64,000 nt of DNA from Begonia masoniana (lineage: Eukaryota; Streptophyta; Magnoliopsida; Cucurbitales; Begoniaceae): positions 4,275,998 to 4,339,997 of the forward strand of contig CM039512.1 of assembly GCA_022432975.1 (NCBI GenBank). The letters run 5' to 3'. The notes below the pieces were generated by a model. That model did no database searches. It saw only the letters and a program-made list of their open reading frames with translations, and was not told where the DNA came from. This document shows, piece after piece, positions 1 through 11,617 of the stretch. The position numbers and the translations under genes are program-made. The number at the start of each line of letters is the position of its first letter. The stretch's first letter is position 1.

Positions 1-151
1 GTACGTGAAAATCAAATTTGCATTATTTATGATTATACACAAAGCACCCCAAATCAAATTAAAAAATGGGGAGTTGACAAAAAAAAAAAAAGAGTATGAA
101 CAAGAAAGCAAAAGGGAGCAGCTGACAAGTGTGGAGTGTGTTGAAATGGGA

Positions 152-1333
152 TCAGGCGTGTGAGCCCCAAGCTGCCCAATTGGCTTCGCTACCGACACGG
201 GGCATGGTAGGGACCCTTGATTGGATATCAACCTTAAAATTTGCCCCACACAACATGCCCTCACTGTCAATTCTAGGCATTGGCTTTAGCTGCTTCGTTG
301 GATGCTCAAAGCTCTTCAATCCTTGAACACTATGAAACATACACCCTGCAAATTTTCACACCGAAACAGGTCAAAATTGGAGCGCTAAAATTGAAAATGG
401 GTCAGTTCGTGGTTATTTTACAGTCTAAGACTTGTGATATTCATCCCAATTATTGAACTTCTGATTCATGGATTTATAGGTACGTTCCAATTTGAATCTA
501 CTTGAGTTGATGCTTGCATACCGGTTGGAAATGGAGCAAATGATTTAGCACAGCTTGCTTTGATGAGCTCCAGGTTATCTGAAATAACCACAGATCCATC
601 TGCTGCAATGCCCCAAAACAGATTTACTCCTCCATTGCCACCCTGCATAAACAAATCAATACAAATTTCAGCTTATTTATTGTATTTATCCAGCAAGTTT
701 CTTAAGATATTCACGAACAATTTGATTTGGGAAGTGTTTTTCAAGGAATTGTGAAGGGATGTGTTGAGAAAACTTGCCAGTGCAGCAAAGACAGATCCAG
801 CCTTGTAATCATAAACAACGAATCCAAAATCTCCGTCGAGGTCTTTGAGGACCTGATCGGCTGGGTAGGGTCCACGATCACGAAGAGTTCGATATGCCTC
901 GATCACAAACATGGCCTCGTTTGTGCCCTTCGATAGACCATACTGCTTGATTAGAGCACTCAAGTTGTTCAAATTCCCCAGGAAAATGCAGTATATCTCA
1001 TCCAGACAACAAAACAACCTGAAATGTCCATAAATAGAGCTGAATCATTCACAAATACATCAATAAAAACTCAACGATAAAGAGTAGCGATCATAAACAA
1101 TTTCGGGAGAGAGAGAAATACCTCCGAGGAACAGAGTAGGGATTGCCAGATGGTGCGTAAGCAAACAATGCGGAATTTCCGAAGCAAAAGGAGAAGGAAT
1201 CAGAGGAGTGAAACGATTTGAAAAGGTTGAGAATCTCTTGAGGTTGCTTGGGCTTCAATGGCGAACTCAACGAAGCAGGGCTATGCAGCTCCTGAGGAGG
1301 ATGCACCAACTCCTTGTTGAAAATGGAAATCAT
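152..1333 (-). CDS. DUF3700 / stem-specific TSJT1-like protein (aluminium-induced AILP1 type, YGL and LRDR motifs)
   Basis: Four exons read on the minus strand: 1122-1333, 778-1018, 522-642 and 152-345, together 768 nt (255 residues plus TGA at 152-154). The family's signature motifs are in exon 2 (YGLSKGTNEA and YRTLRDRGPYPADQ), followed by the LDGDFGFVVYD core. Exon 3 holds WGIAADGSVVISD and the last exon ends in MPRVGSEANWAAWGSHA, the usual C-terminus. The fold is the class II glutamine amidotransferase-like domain; members are stress- and hormone-responsive plant proteins with no firmly assigned reaction. Start is the first ATG, giving the normal N-terminus MISIFNKELVHPPQELHSPAS. Introns 1 and 3 are GT-AG. 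Intron 2 joins in frame only with a GC donor at 777-776 (CTG|GCAAGT). A TATA box and an ACGTGGC motif lie upstream. Family assignment is strong; the biological role is not known from sequence. Confidence 0.93.
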
Positions 1334-1448
1334 CTTGAATCCGAATAATCAAATCAAATCAAATGAACAAATTTCTCCGATAGAAATTACAAACGAACAA
1401 ACGTAGATCTAGAAATCGATGGGAGGAAGATGAAGCAGGCTTGCGGGC

Positions 1449-1456
1449 TATTTATA
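1449..1456 (-). promoter_or_regulatory. TATA box of the DUF3700 gene
   Basis: On the minus strand the sequence reads TATAAATA, about 115 bases upstream of the ATG at 1333, giving a short 5' UTR. An ACGTGGC core (ABRE/G-box-like, 1479-1485 on the plus strand) sits about 25 bases further upstream. This would suit a stress- or ABA-responsive gene, but the regulatory role is inference. Confidence 0.6.
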
Positions 1457-1499
1457 TTACTGCGGAGAAGAAGACCTTACGTGGCATGCTTATCCAAAC

Positions 1500-2166
1500 T
1501 CGCTCATTCTGACTCGGAATTTCAGTTGGAAAGTTATTCCTTTTAAATATATTAATTCAAATAATATAAAATAAGAACTATTAATACGTGGCTATAAATT
1601 TCACATCAATCTAATAAATAAAAACTCTTTTTCTTATTTATATTTAGGATAAATACAGATTATTAGTATTTAATTTAAATATGAATCATTAAATTGGAAA
1701 AATAAAGACGTTGATTTATTTAATAATTGAAAAATAGATAAAAATATTTAGTAAATTAACTCTTAAAAAGAATTTATTAATTTTAATTATTAATTATATA
1801 AAAATACATCAGAATTAATATAAAAAAAAGGAAAAGTAAGTAATTAAAAAATATTTCAAATTTAAAAATTAAAGGGAAAAATAATAGTACAGGATAATGA
1901 AAACAAAAAAGTCTAATCTAGTCTAGGATAATGAAAACAAAACATCAATTCTTAAAATCTCAAACGGGTACATCCACTGGGATAGTGCCGCGTGTCTTCT
2001 TTGAGATTTAGATGTGTTGAAAGAAGAGAGTCTTATCCAAAGTAAAGTGAAGTCAGCAAATTATTCTGTCGGCGTCGGTTGGTGATGAAATTGGATAAAG
2101 AGGATGAACCTTTCACTGTGATGATGACTACCAACCTACGTGGCTACGCATTACTCGCAAACTCAG
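1500..2166. other. AT-rich intergenic DNA
   Basis: Very AT-rich spacer upstream of the DUF3700 promoter, with homopolymer and dinucleotide runs. A short phrase (ggataatgaaaacaaaa) recurs at about 1892 and 1925. No gene recognised. Confidence 0.6.
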
Positions 2167-2380
2167 TCATCGGCTCTCTGCCACAGACTCATCTGTCTGG
2201 TCTTCATAAAAATCTACATTCATTAAACTAACGAGTCGTCTATGGTCTGACCCATTGAGTTGAACGAGCTCAAAGTTCAATACCTTAGCCTCTCTACAGT
2301 GATATTTGTCTTCCGGATAGCACCCACCAACCATTTTCAGCGTCTTCCTTTCATTCTTTGCATAAGAACATTCCACAGTT
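2167..2380 (-). other. Possible terminal exon of an unrecognised gene cut off by the retrotransposon
   Basis: A minus-strand open frame ends in TGA at 2167-2169 and encodes about 70 mostly polar residues of balanced composition (for example MVGGCYPEDKYHCREAKV). A splice-acceptor-like TTTGCAG lies just upstream of the open frame (about 2405 in plus coordinates). The copia element begins only about 430 bases further upstream, so any preceding exons would be beyond 27290, where I find no matching continuation. I do not recognise the family, and chance coding cannot be excluded. Confidence 0.2.
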
Positions 2381-2804
2381 TCAGCATACTTACTCTAAGA
2401 ACACCTGCAAATGAAGCCGAGATTTAGTCCGAAGCATTGATGATTGGAACTTTCGTTCATAAATGGGTTTAACAGAGCAATTTCCATCAATGTTCAATAC
2501 CACGGACTATTTGAGGGCAATTCCAAATCATTCAAGCATAAAAAGTTTGAGTAACTTGAAATGTTATGGCCAAAACTACACTAAAACTTCTCATGTCTTA
2601 TACGCAGATCGTCTGATCCTACACAAAAAATTACTCTCTGCGCATGCGTATACTTCTGTCTGCTAAAGAATATAAACAGCAACATGTGCATACTTTTATC
2701 AGCTAAGATAGAACAAATACTGAATTATTAAGTAATTGCATAAGAAAAGAGAGGAAAAAACATCAGATAATATCATTTATATTTACCCTTCTTCCTATAT
2801 CCGT

Positions 2805-2809
2805 CAAAA
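2805..2809. repeat. Target-site duplication of the copia element (left)
   Basis: CAAAA directly precedes the LTR start TGTTGG; the same five bases follow the other LTR at 27286-27290. This defines both ends of the outer element. Confidence 0.9.
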
Positions 2810-5028
2810 TGTTGGTTTTCGAGGTCCCTACGCATGGCGGAATTCAATATTATTCATAATAATAGTGACATGCGTTACCATGTGACTTTAAAACTATTTT
2901 AAAATCATAAAAAAAACCATAAATTGGATCGTTAGTCTAAAAGAAATTATTTTTAAAAAATATGTAATTTTTCAAAATGTAATCAATTTACATTGAGAAA
3001 AATTATTAGAATTTAGATTGGGAAATAATAAAAGGAAATACCTTTATGGAGCAACGCTTTTACTCAGGTACTCCCGTCTGATCTTAACAGCTTTAACTCA
3101 GGATCAGGTATTTTTCCGAAGACTTTGAAACCGTCGAGTCTTCTCTGAAGATCTTTACACTTAAATCTCCTGACGTGTGGGCGTCTCTCTTACAAGAACA
3201 ATACACTCTTATATTTCTAAAGAGACGTGTTCTCAACACATGAGACGTCTCTCTTTGATCTTAGAAAACGTTTTTCTAAAATCGAATACGGAAAGGTCAC
3301 ACCTTCTCTCTCTAGGGATTTGTTTTTCAGTTGTTCGTTGTCATTCTTTTTTTGGTTCATTTTTCTTGTCAAAACACATTTGACAATTTTTATAGATCTG
3401 TTTTAAAATTAATTTTTAGATTTATTTTAATAAAAACTAATTTTTAAAAAATAAATCTTATCTAATCAAATCTAATTTGATTAGCAGTTGATTTATCTAA
3501 TAAATCAATTTATCAATTAATCATATAATCTAAAAACAGTTTTTAGAATATATTTATGAAAACTACTTTTCAAGATAATCTCATCTTATGAGATTATTCA
3601 GATCTACTTTTAAATATTAAACAAACTATAAGTCAATTGTAGATCAAATCTAATCTAATCAGATTTTCCAGATCTACTTTTATTCAAACTTCAAAAAATC
3701 TGATTTGATAGTTTGTTAAATAACTAATTTAAATTTGAAGATCAATTCTCATCTGATAAGATTCTTCAAATCTAATTTAAATCTTTTAAAACAGTCTCAT
3801 CTAATGTGATATTTTATTTTGAATTCAAAATATAAAAACTATTTATATATTTTGAATTACAAAATATTTATCAGAGTGTCTATAAATGATTAATCATAAT
3901 TATATTTATTCTTATAACATGGAAATTAAATAGTGATATAAAATGACAGAGGGACCGATGGACCTATAGTCCTAAGCTCCAATAATATTTGTTAATTAAT
4001 ATAAACTTTTTATATTAAATAACACAATTATTAACTCTAGAGTAATTCCACTAAATACCTAGAGTTGACAGAGGGACCGATGGACCTATAGTCCTAAGCT
4101 CCAATAATATTTGTTAATTAATATAAACTTTTTATATTAAATAACACAATTATTAACTCTAGAGTAATTCCACTAAATACCTAGAGTTGCACTCTTAGAA
4201 CTATAGAGTATATTTACTCAAAGTAATGTCCATTGATATAGTCATTACATATGTATTAATCCTCCATTAAGATTCGTAATAGAGCTAGGTATAAAATCCG
4301 TTAACCTCTCATATTACATCTTTATCCTCGACTACCATTAGTTCTTGATTGAATAATTAATTCATAACATTTATGAATTTGCGCGCTAATTATTCAATCC
4401 CTGAACTAACAAACAAGGGAATCTTGTATTATGGATTTCATTGTATCAATGTTAGCATTCCCAGCTATTTATTTAATTTATTCCCAAAATACAAGGTTTA
4501 TGTAATGTAACTCATACAAAACTGTACCGAGTAAATCAAAGAATAAATTATAATGAAATAGGAGTCTACTAAATACAATGAATTAAGATCATACATATAT
4601 GACTATCATTATGATAAAATTAATTGTTCTTCAGTCAACGGATATTATAAGAACAATATAATTTCATCTGGTCCAGTCCTATATAATCATATTATATAAA
4701 ATACAATCACTTTATGTCACTACATATATAGTCGGGATATGACTACACGTTCTCAACGAAGTGAACTGTATTTATGGCTTTATTAATTTGAAGATCCTTT
4801 ACTTCAAATATAAGTCATGGACTATTGTGATTATTTCTTTTTAAATTTAATCCCACATATATCAGCATATATGTAAATTTAAAATTGCATAAATAATCAA
4901 TGATTTTTCTTTGAATTTATAAAGCATATCGAATAATGCAAACATAAAAATTAATCATAAAAATTATTTATTAATTACAGCAATAAAAATGTTCAAACAT
5001 TTGCTTGTTGGGCACATTATTCCCAACA
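2810..5028 (-). repeat. Copia 3' LTR (left end in window)
   Basis: Begins TGTTGG and ends CCAACA. It aligns along its length with 22065-27285 once the solo LTR in the latter is removed. It differs by scattered substitutions and by a 122-bp tandem duplication (3945-4066 and 4067-4188). A purine-rich tract on the minus strand (about 5029-5040, AAGTGAGAGAT) adjoins it inside the element, as expected for the polypurine tract. Confidence 0.93.
3945..4188. repeat. 122-bp tandem duplication inside the copia 3' LTR
   Basis: Two adjacent near-identical copies each start at gacagagggaccgatgg. The other LTR has a single copy, which is itself split by the solo LTR at 23236. The duplication therefore arose after insertion or during the last reverse transcription. 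Confidence 0.9.
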
Positions 5029-5042
5029 ATCTCTCACTTGCC

Positions 5043-5926
5043 CTAAAGCAAATGAGACATGTCTCTAATCCCTAGTCCTTCAAGATGTTTATCAAAACTC
5101 TTTGCAGGCAATGTCTTGGTGAAGGGATCTGCAAGATTCTCAGTGGTTGGAATCTTCAAAACGGCGACGTCTCCACGTTGCACGATCTCTCTAATCAGAT
5201 GATATTTTCTTTCTATATGCTTTGATCTTTTGTGGCTTCTCGGTTCTTTAGAATTCGTCACTGCACCACTATTATCACAATAAAGTGTGAGTGGTTTATT
5301 TATATCTGGAACAACTTCCAGATCACTAAAGAACTTGCAGAGCCAAACAGCTTCTTTAGCTGCTTCTGAAGCAGCTATGTACTCGGCTTCCATAGTCGAG
5401 TCAAAAACTCCTCCTTGTTTGGTACGTCTCCAAACAATAGCTCCACCACCAAGAGTAAATACTGATCCAGATATCGACTTTCGATCATCTATATCAGATT
5501 GAAAATCAGAATCTGTATATCCTGTAGGAATCAAATCCCTACCAGAATATACAAGCATATAATTTCTCGTTCTCCTAAGATACTTAAGAATGTGCTTGAC
5601 TGCTATCCAGTGATCTAATCCTGGATTAGACTGAAAACGGCTAACTATCCCTACTGCATAGCAAATGTCAGGTCTTGTGCATAACATAGCATACATCAAG
5701 CTACCAACTACTGATGCATATAGATAGCGTCTCATATCCTCTTCTTTTTGAGGCGTGTCAGGACACTGCTTCTTAGAAAGAGTAACTCCATGACGAGAAG
5801 GTAAATTACCCTTCTTAGAGTTCTGCATTGAATATCTGACGAGCATCTTGTCAATATACAATGCTTGAGACAAGGCTAACAACTTATTCTTGCGATCTCT
5901 AAATAGACGAATCCCAAGAATATAGC
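5043..5926 (-). pseudogene. Copia Pol C-terminal part: end of RT and RNase H
   Basis: Minus-strand frame encoding the RT/RNase H connection and RNase HI. It includes YASVVGSLMYAMLCTRPDI, a conserved copia motif, then TGYTDSDFQSDIDDRKS, GGGAIVWRRTKQ, STMEAEYIAASEAAKEAVWL (catalytic Asp/Glu context), LYCDNSGAV, and HIERKYHLIREIV. It ends at 5043 after ENLADPFTKTLP. The upstream edge (5922-5926, ATAGC) is the target-site copy where the TR-GAG inserted; the frame resumes at 14241. The segment itself has no visible internal stop. Confidence 0.92.
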
Positions 5927-8551
5927 TGTAATATACGGCTTGTACGGATTTTTGGATTTAATATATTATATTGATATATTATATTATTAGATGGCATTTT
6001 TGTAAATATGTCAAATAAGGTCCATTTCACGAAAAGAAAGCGTCATTATGACCCTAACGAATAATAAGAATTTTAAGGAAATTATGAGAATTTTCGGAGT
6101 TTAAACGTTATATTCCGAGTAATTACGTCTTTCGTAAAGTAATTGACGTTTTAGTAAAAATAGTAAACGAGGTCCGAATTGCGAACAGACAGTTTTGAAT
6201 AAACCCTATCGGTGAATTGGACTTATTGGTGAAGTATGGAAGTTTGGGGAAATCAAATCGATAGACGATTAATGAAACGAAAGACGAAACAAGTACTAAG
6301 GGCAAAAATGTAATTTATTAAATTAAATTATAAATAACAAAAACTAAAACCTAAAAATCTAATATTCATCACATTTTCATTTCACCTCTGCCGCGCCAAA
6401 ACCAGAGAAGAAGAAGACCTCTGCCTGCGACGAAATCCGGCAATCCGACCTCCGTTTCTCCTCCGTCCTTCGCGTTTCTTCCTTCTCTCGCTACCCTAGG
6501 TATGTGTCTATAATCTTAGAGCCTTTATTTCAAGTTTTACGATGTTTTAGAAAGTTAGGGTTTCGATTTAAATCCTTTAAAAATGCGAATTAGGGCTCGT
6601 AATTAATAGGTTAGCCGTGATTAGGTACATATTGAACGTATTGGACGTTATGGGACGAAGTTAAATCAATTTGTGAAAATATTATAAATTGGTTAATTTT
6701 CGGGTTTTAGGGCAAAACTCGTTAATTTGGATTACGGACTATCGAGCATTAATTGTTGGTTTCTATGCTTCGATTAGTTAAGTTAAGATTTTAGGAAAAT
6801 TCTTTAGTTAAGGTTTTGTTAAATTGGACGTTTAGGAGTTTAAACTAATTTTAACGAAAACTGTTGTAAATTGGCTTAGGTGAACAAAACTCCCTGACGG
6901 CTCTCGATTTGCTAAGGACTTCAGGTAAGTCTCCGCGACTTGTTTGGCCGATTGGCCTACACCATAGGATCTTTTGTTGTTCGAGGAAATTGGAGAATTG
7001 TTTGTTTAAATGCTTTGGTTGGGTAGTTAGGATTGGTTCTTTTGTAGGTTATGCCTGAGTGTCTTGATGGTACGTATGATAATTGATATGTTATGTTTAT
7101 ATCTGTTCATGCATCATAGTTTTAAAAACGTCATGAAAATGAATTTGAGCATAGTTTTCATGAAAAAGAAATGCACGTAAAGGCAAGTAAAGTATCATGT
7201 AAACAACCCTCTGTATGTGGTTATCGGGGTGAGGTTCAGACCCGGCGTTCCGTGGTGAGCGGGTTTTCCTCCCTTCAGATGGTGTGGGCTGTCTAACCGC
7301 TTGACGGGCCCTAACCATCTGCCGAGTGAATAGACTTCGGTAACCAAAAGAATGTCATGGTGAGAATGAATGAATGAGAATGAATGAATGAAAGAATGAA
7401 ATGCATGAGTGACGGTGTTATAAAAACTGCATAAACATATTCATGCATAAGCATTCACGTAGACTTACTGAGCCTTAAGCTCACGACTTATATTTATGGT
7501 GTAGGTGACGCAGATCCAGGTGAGGATGATATTCCTCCTCCTGACGTAGGAGCAGCTGATGGATGATGGCCGTGGGAGTGCGCTGAACAGTCGAGGCGCG
7601 TTTTGACCCGTGGTGGGTGTATGTAAAGGTTTTGGGGGTTCTTCGTGATATTTTGGATTGATGATGAACTGTATAGAACATATTTAGGTTGTTTGGATCT
7701 GGATAGGGGTTAGATAACGTTTTGGTAATTGTATGTAAAACGCTTTGGTTTAAATGTTAAGTTAAAATGAAAATGTTTTGAAATGTTGTTTGTAGGTTGT
7801 TACGGATAGCTCAGTTTTTAGAGTTATCCACGCAGTTGGATTTCGCAAAGTCCGCTGCCAGTCGATTGAGCATTGAGCATAAGTTATAAGTATAAGTATA
7901 TTAGGTTATTGATGAAAAATTGGTAAAAAGAATATGTTGTTAGTCTCTGAAATCGGATCCTGTGATTTGTGTTTTAAGTGTATGCTCTCTGGAATTCCAG
8001 AGAGCAATAGTGAAGAAAAAGGAAAGGCAGAATGAAGGAATAGAAAGAAAAAAAAAAAGAAGGCATGGATCGCTGCACTCAGTGTGCAGCGATCGATTTC
8101 TGTAAGGGATCGCTGCACTTTGTGTGCAGCGATCGATCTCTGCTTGGTGCAGAGATCGATCGCTGCATGCAGTGATCAGTTGATCACTGCATGCAGCGAT
8201 CAGTCGCTGCAGTGGTGCAGCGACTGGTCGCTGCACACTGCAGCGCATGCAGCGCTCAGTCGCTGCATGCTGCAGCGACCGAGCGCTGCTCCATTCACGA
8301 GGGCAGAATTCCGATTCTGCCCTCCCTTCTTTTAATTGTTTTATTTAAGTTTTATTAAATGTTTTAGTTTTAATTATTTATTAAAGGTTTTGTTTTAAAT
8401 GCTTTTAAAGTTCAGTTTTAATTCCGACTTAAATTCTGATTTCAACTTCGGTTTAGATTTCGCATTAAGTTTTATTTAAAGCATAGAAAAGTAAAAAGTA
8501 TAAAATGAAAAATTATACGGGAAATACGGGTACAGTATTAGGGGTGTTATA
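5927..8551 (+). repeat. TR-GAG 5' LTR
   Basis: Begins TGTAATATACGG and ends GTGTTATA; the 3' copy ends GTGTTACA, so the terminal CA is mutated to TA here. The LTR contains a run of short GAATGAATGA repeats (about 7362-7400), a perfect inverted motif CTCTGGAATTCCAGAG at about 7986, and the palindrome array at 8063-8290. Confidence 0.93.
8063..8290. repeat. Palindrome array in the TR-GAG 5' LTR
   Basis: About 230 bases built almost entirely of short inverted repeats around two words, GATCGCTGCA / TGCAGCGATC and GTCGCTGCA / TGCAGCGAC, including long perfect palindromes such as GCATGCAGTGATCA/TGATCACTGCATGC. GC content is far above the flanking LTR. The same array is in the other LTR (13754-13985) and in rearranged form in the solo LTR at about 16095-16370. 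Confidence 0.9.
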
Positions 8552-8555
8552 GTTA

Positions 8556-8567
8556 TGGTATCAGAGC
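8556..8567 (+). promoter_or_regulatory. Primer-binding site (initiator tRNA-Met) of the TR-GAG
   Basis: TGGTATCAGAGC lies four bases after the 5' LTR and is the standard complement to the 3' end of plant initiator tRNA-Met. Confidence 0.93.
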
Positions 8568-8714
8568 CCCCGGGTTTTAAAATCGATTCTGTAGACTGCT
8601 CGACTGCACAGCCACTACGCGGACATCCTTCATCAACTGTAAGTCTGTTTACTGCTTTGTTTGATTTCAGTTTCTTAGGATTACTTGTTTTAAATTTTAT
8701 AGGAGTTTATAAGT

Positions 8715-9857
8715 ATGACTCGAGGAAGGGATCCGAGAGACGACGCGATGGATCGTCTTACGGAATTGTTAGATCGCCAGTCTCAGCATATGGACCGGCA
8801 AGCGCAACAAATTACAGACTTAGTGAATCGAGAGAACCAGCGAGAGAATCAGAGAGCTCAGGAGCTGGTAGTCCCCAGTAATCAGGGTATGCAGAAATTC
8901 CAAAGTTTACGGCCTCCAGTATTTGACGGCCGCTCATCGGATCCAACAGTTGCAGAAGAGTGGATCCGCACTATGGAGGATATGTTAGAGTATGCGGAAG
9001 TGGAGAATGGAAAGAAGGTTGCTTTTGTTGCCTTTCACTTGGCGATGGATGCCCGTTTCTGGTGGGATTCAATCAAGGCGACGACAGACGTATCGATTAT
9101 GACCTGGGAGCGGTTTAAGACCATATTCTTCGACAAGTATTTTAGCCGCACAGTGAGGGTGGCTAAGAGGAACGAGTTCACACAGCTAAAGCAGACAGGT
9201 TCGGTTGCAGAGTATATAAGGAAGTTCGAGGCTTTGTCACGATTTGCACCACGTCTTGTCAGCGATAACGAGGAGAAGGTACACCAGTTTATGGAGGGAC
9301 TAGACCCAGAGATTCGGATGCACGTTATTGTATCAGGTATTATTGATGTGCCGTATTCTGACGTCGCAGCTAGAGCTCTGGACATTGAGGCTGCCAGGGC
9401 GACTTGTGTTAGGACAAATGAGCCAGCTAAGGGCTTCTTTCGTGAGCTCCATCCTCAGGCCCAGAATCAAGGCTGGCAACCGAGAGGACAACAGCAAACG
9501 CAGCCACGGGGAGCGAAGAGGCCCTACGACGGAACAGGCAATCAAGGAAAGGGAAAGCAAGTCCAAGAATCTACTCAGAAGCCTATATGCCCGAAGTGCT
9601 CGAGACCTCATTTTGGTGCCTGTAGATTGGGTACGGACAAGTGCTACAGATGCGGAGAGGTGGGCCACTATGCCCTACATTGTCCGAGGACTACTACTGA
9701 CCAGAAGAAAGTTACCCCAAGAATATTTGCTTTTATTGAGCCTGGTGACGTCGACGGTGGGGCCCAGCCTTCTGCAATTGCAGGTATTGTTTTAATTACC
9801 TGTATGACAAATATGCATATGATAAATAAATATATAGACTTAAAAATAGAAAAGTAA
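8715..9857 (+). CDS. Gypsy-type Gag polyprotein (retrotransposon gag domain plus CCHC zinc knuckle)
   Basis: An intact 380-codon frame. Residues about 1-60 are an acidic/glutamine-rich coiled segment with repeated heptad-like RQ and QR units. Residues about 65-240 are the Retrotrans_gag capsid domain (PPVFDGRSSDPTVAEEWI, FHLAMDARFWWDS, EFTQLKQTGSVAEYIRKFE). The zinc knuckle CYRCGEVGHYALHC is near residue 315. After GGAQPSAIAG, where protease would normally follow, the frame runs into about 25 unrelated residues and stops at 9857. The Gag is therefore probably complete and able to form particles, but pol is absent. Start chosen at the ATG after the primer-binding site and a leader of about 150 bases. 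Confidence 0.93.
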   Translation: MTRGRDPRDDAMDRLTELLDRQSQHMDRQAQQITDLVNRENQRENQRAQELVVPSNQGMQKFQSLRPPVFDGRSSDPTVAEEWIRTMEDMLEYAEVENGKKVAFVAFHLAMDARFWWDSIKATTDVSIMTWERFKTIFFDKYFSRTVRVAKRNEFTQLKQTGSVAEYIRKFEALSRFAPRLVSDNEEKVHQFMEGLDPEIRMHVIVSGIIDVPYSDVAARALDIEAARATCVRTNEPAKGFFRELHPQAQNQGWQPRGQQQTQPRGAKRPYDGTGNQGKGKQVQESTQKPICPKCSRPHFGACRLGTDKCYRCGEVGHYALHCPRTTTDQKKVTPRIFAFIEPGDVDGGAQPSAIAGIVLITCMTNMHMINKYIDLKIEK

Positions 9858-11601
9858 GAAAATAGAAAGTGGGTAAGAAGGATTATTAGTTGAACCTCGA
9901 AGAGAAAACCATAGACTACATATAGGACAATAAAGACTAAATAGAAGTATAATTATACATTAGTATAATTAGTTTAATTTAATCAACGGAGTTTGCACAC
10001 CTAGAGTTTAGTAACAATTAGAGGAATGCGCCCTAAGAGATATGGCTTTCAAATAGGTAGAAACTGGATTTATTTGGCAAACCCCCTTGGAGTATTAGGA
10101 TATGACTAACCACGAAAGATGAAGGTTTAGATATGAACCTATTAAGGGATACCTTCTAGATGAAGATAGAATACAAGAGCTAAACTTAGGATAATTGTTG
10201 AGAAGAATAGTTAGAACCTGACGAGGAGGAGCGACAAGTGGTAAGATTAGTTAGTAGATTCAATGTAGTCCTCGTGTGAAATTAGGAAAGAAGTAAAAGA
10301 GATTGTTGGGATTAAATGAGATGTTAAGATTGGAAGTATAGGTTGGCGTTTAAAGGCCTGCAAATTGTGGAATTTGTGAATTTTAGAATAAAGAGAACGA
10401 GAGTTTTCACTAAAAACCTCTAAGTAAGCATAGAAGTGAGGCTAAGTTGGCAGAGTTCTAGTGTTCAACGTGTGTTTGGCAAGTCACGACCAATAATTAC
10501 GCGAATAATCTTAGGTTAGAACGTGCAGATTAGAGCACATCAAGGGTGGAAATTTTGGAATTTATGGCACTCAGAGTTAATAGAGATCGAAGATGGACAA
10601 AAGAGTGTAAAGTAAGTAGTATGAGACTTTTAGTTAAAAATACAGTCCAGAATTCAAGGACGAAGCTTAGAATGGAAGCGATGTTAATAAGAAATTCTGG
10701 TGACATAGTTCGAGGAGTACAACACGTGTTAAATTAAATGTGAAATCCTCCCTGAAAGAACTGGCGGAATTAGTAAGTGGTCCAGGAAGGTATGTGACTT
10801 AGGGGGATTGTTAGACTCAATAAAGAGTAAGATTGGAAGTTTAATTCAAGGATTGAGACTAGAGACAATTTTAGTGGAGACCAATTAATAAGTTTGAAAG
10901 TTTAACGTTTTGGGTGACTAAATATAGATCAACGTGTGCTTGGGTCAGTTGGTGACAAGTACACTGTTAGAGAATGTTTGATTGTAGGATTAGGAAAGTT
11001 GGTAAGATTTGGATACGAAGGCAATTAATGTGTTAGACCCGTTGAAAGTAAGGAGTATGGTTATGAGGTTAATGTAAAAGTTTAGTTGGTGTTCATCCCG
11101 ACTGTAGATAGAGTCATTGGGATTATGTTGAAATTTGGGTTACGACCCAGAAGTTTGATGAAGTGTAGGCATTCAATTTGGCTGGCGTTAGGAAGCTTGG
11201 ACGTAGCTCTGACCTGAGTGAACGGCAGAGGAAGGACGCCAAGGAAAAAGAGAACTTTGAGGTTTGTAATATTAGGAGATGTAATCGGTGAGTGATTCAG
11301 GGAGAGTCAAAAGTTGATGCAGGTGCAAATATTGAAGTGACAAATATGTCGATGAGTCATTTGATTTGAGAATTTGAAATTTGATTATGTTCCATACTTG
11401 AGTGAGGTTGCGTAAGATCAAATCGAAAGTGGGGGAAAATGAATTTAAGGCCAATATGGGGAAGTATAGTGAAGAGTTTTGGTTTAGAACCACAAAGGAT
11501 GGCCGTGAGTACCGACAATAAATCGAAGTGTACTGCCTCAAGACGTGAGACGTTAATATCAAGGACCATAAGCTGGTTCAAATTTTGTGGACAAAATTCT
11601 G
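9858..11601 (+). other. Non-coding interior of the TR-GAG where pol is missing
   Basis: About 1.75 kb, AT-rich and rich in AG-type purines, with stops in every frame. None of the RT, integrase or protease motifs is visible. Just before the 3' LTR, one frame reads NFVDKILNKEGRM then stop, which looks like a remnant of a gypsy Pol C-terminus. This suggests pol was lost by deletion or replacement, leaving only its tail. Confidence 0.75.
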
Positions 11602-11617
11602 AATAAGGAGGGTAGAA
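11602..11617 (+). promoter_or_regulatory. Polypurine tract of the TR-GAG
   Basis: AATAAGGAGGGTAGAA abuts the 3' LTR (start 11618). It is purine-rich as needed for plus-strand priming. Confidence 0.75.

Noticed and set aside
7097..7681. Minus-strand frames in the LTR, repeated identically at 12788-13372
   Set aside because: They lie inside LTRs, are antisense to the element, and are shared only because the LTRs are copies.
8063..8290. CRISPR-like array of short repeats
   Set aside because: Palindromes are contiguous with no unique spacers, the genome is a plant nuclear one, and the array sits in an LTR.
9328..9795. 155-codon frame overlapping gag in another frame
   Set aside because: The gag frame is continuous with a capsid domain and zinc knuckle; the overlapping frame shows no domain.
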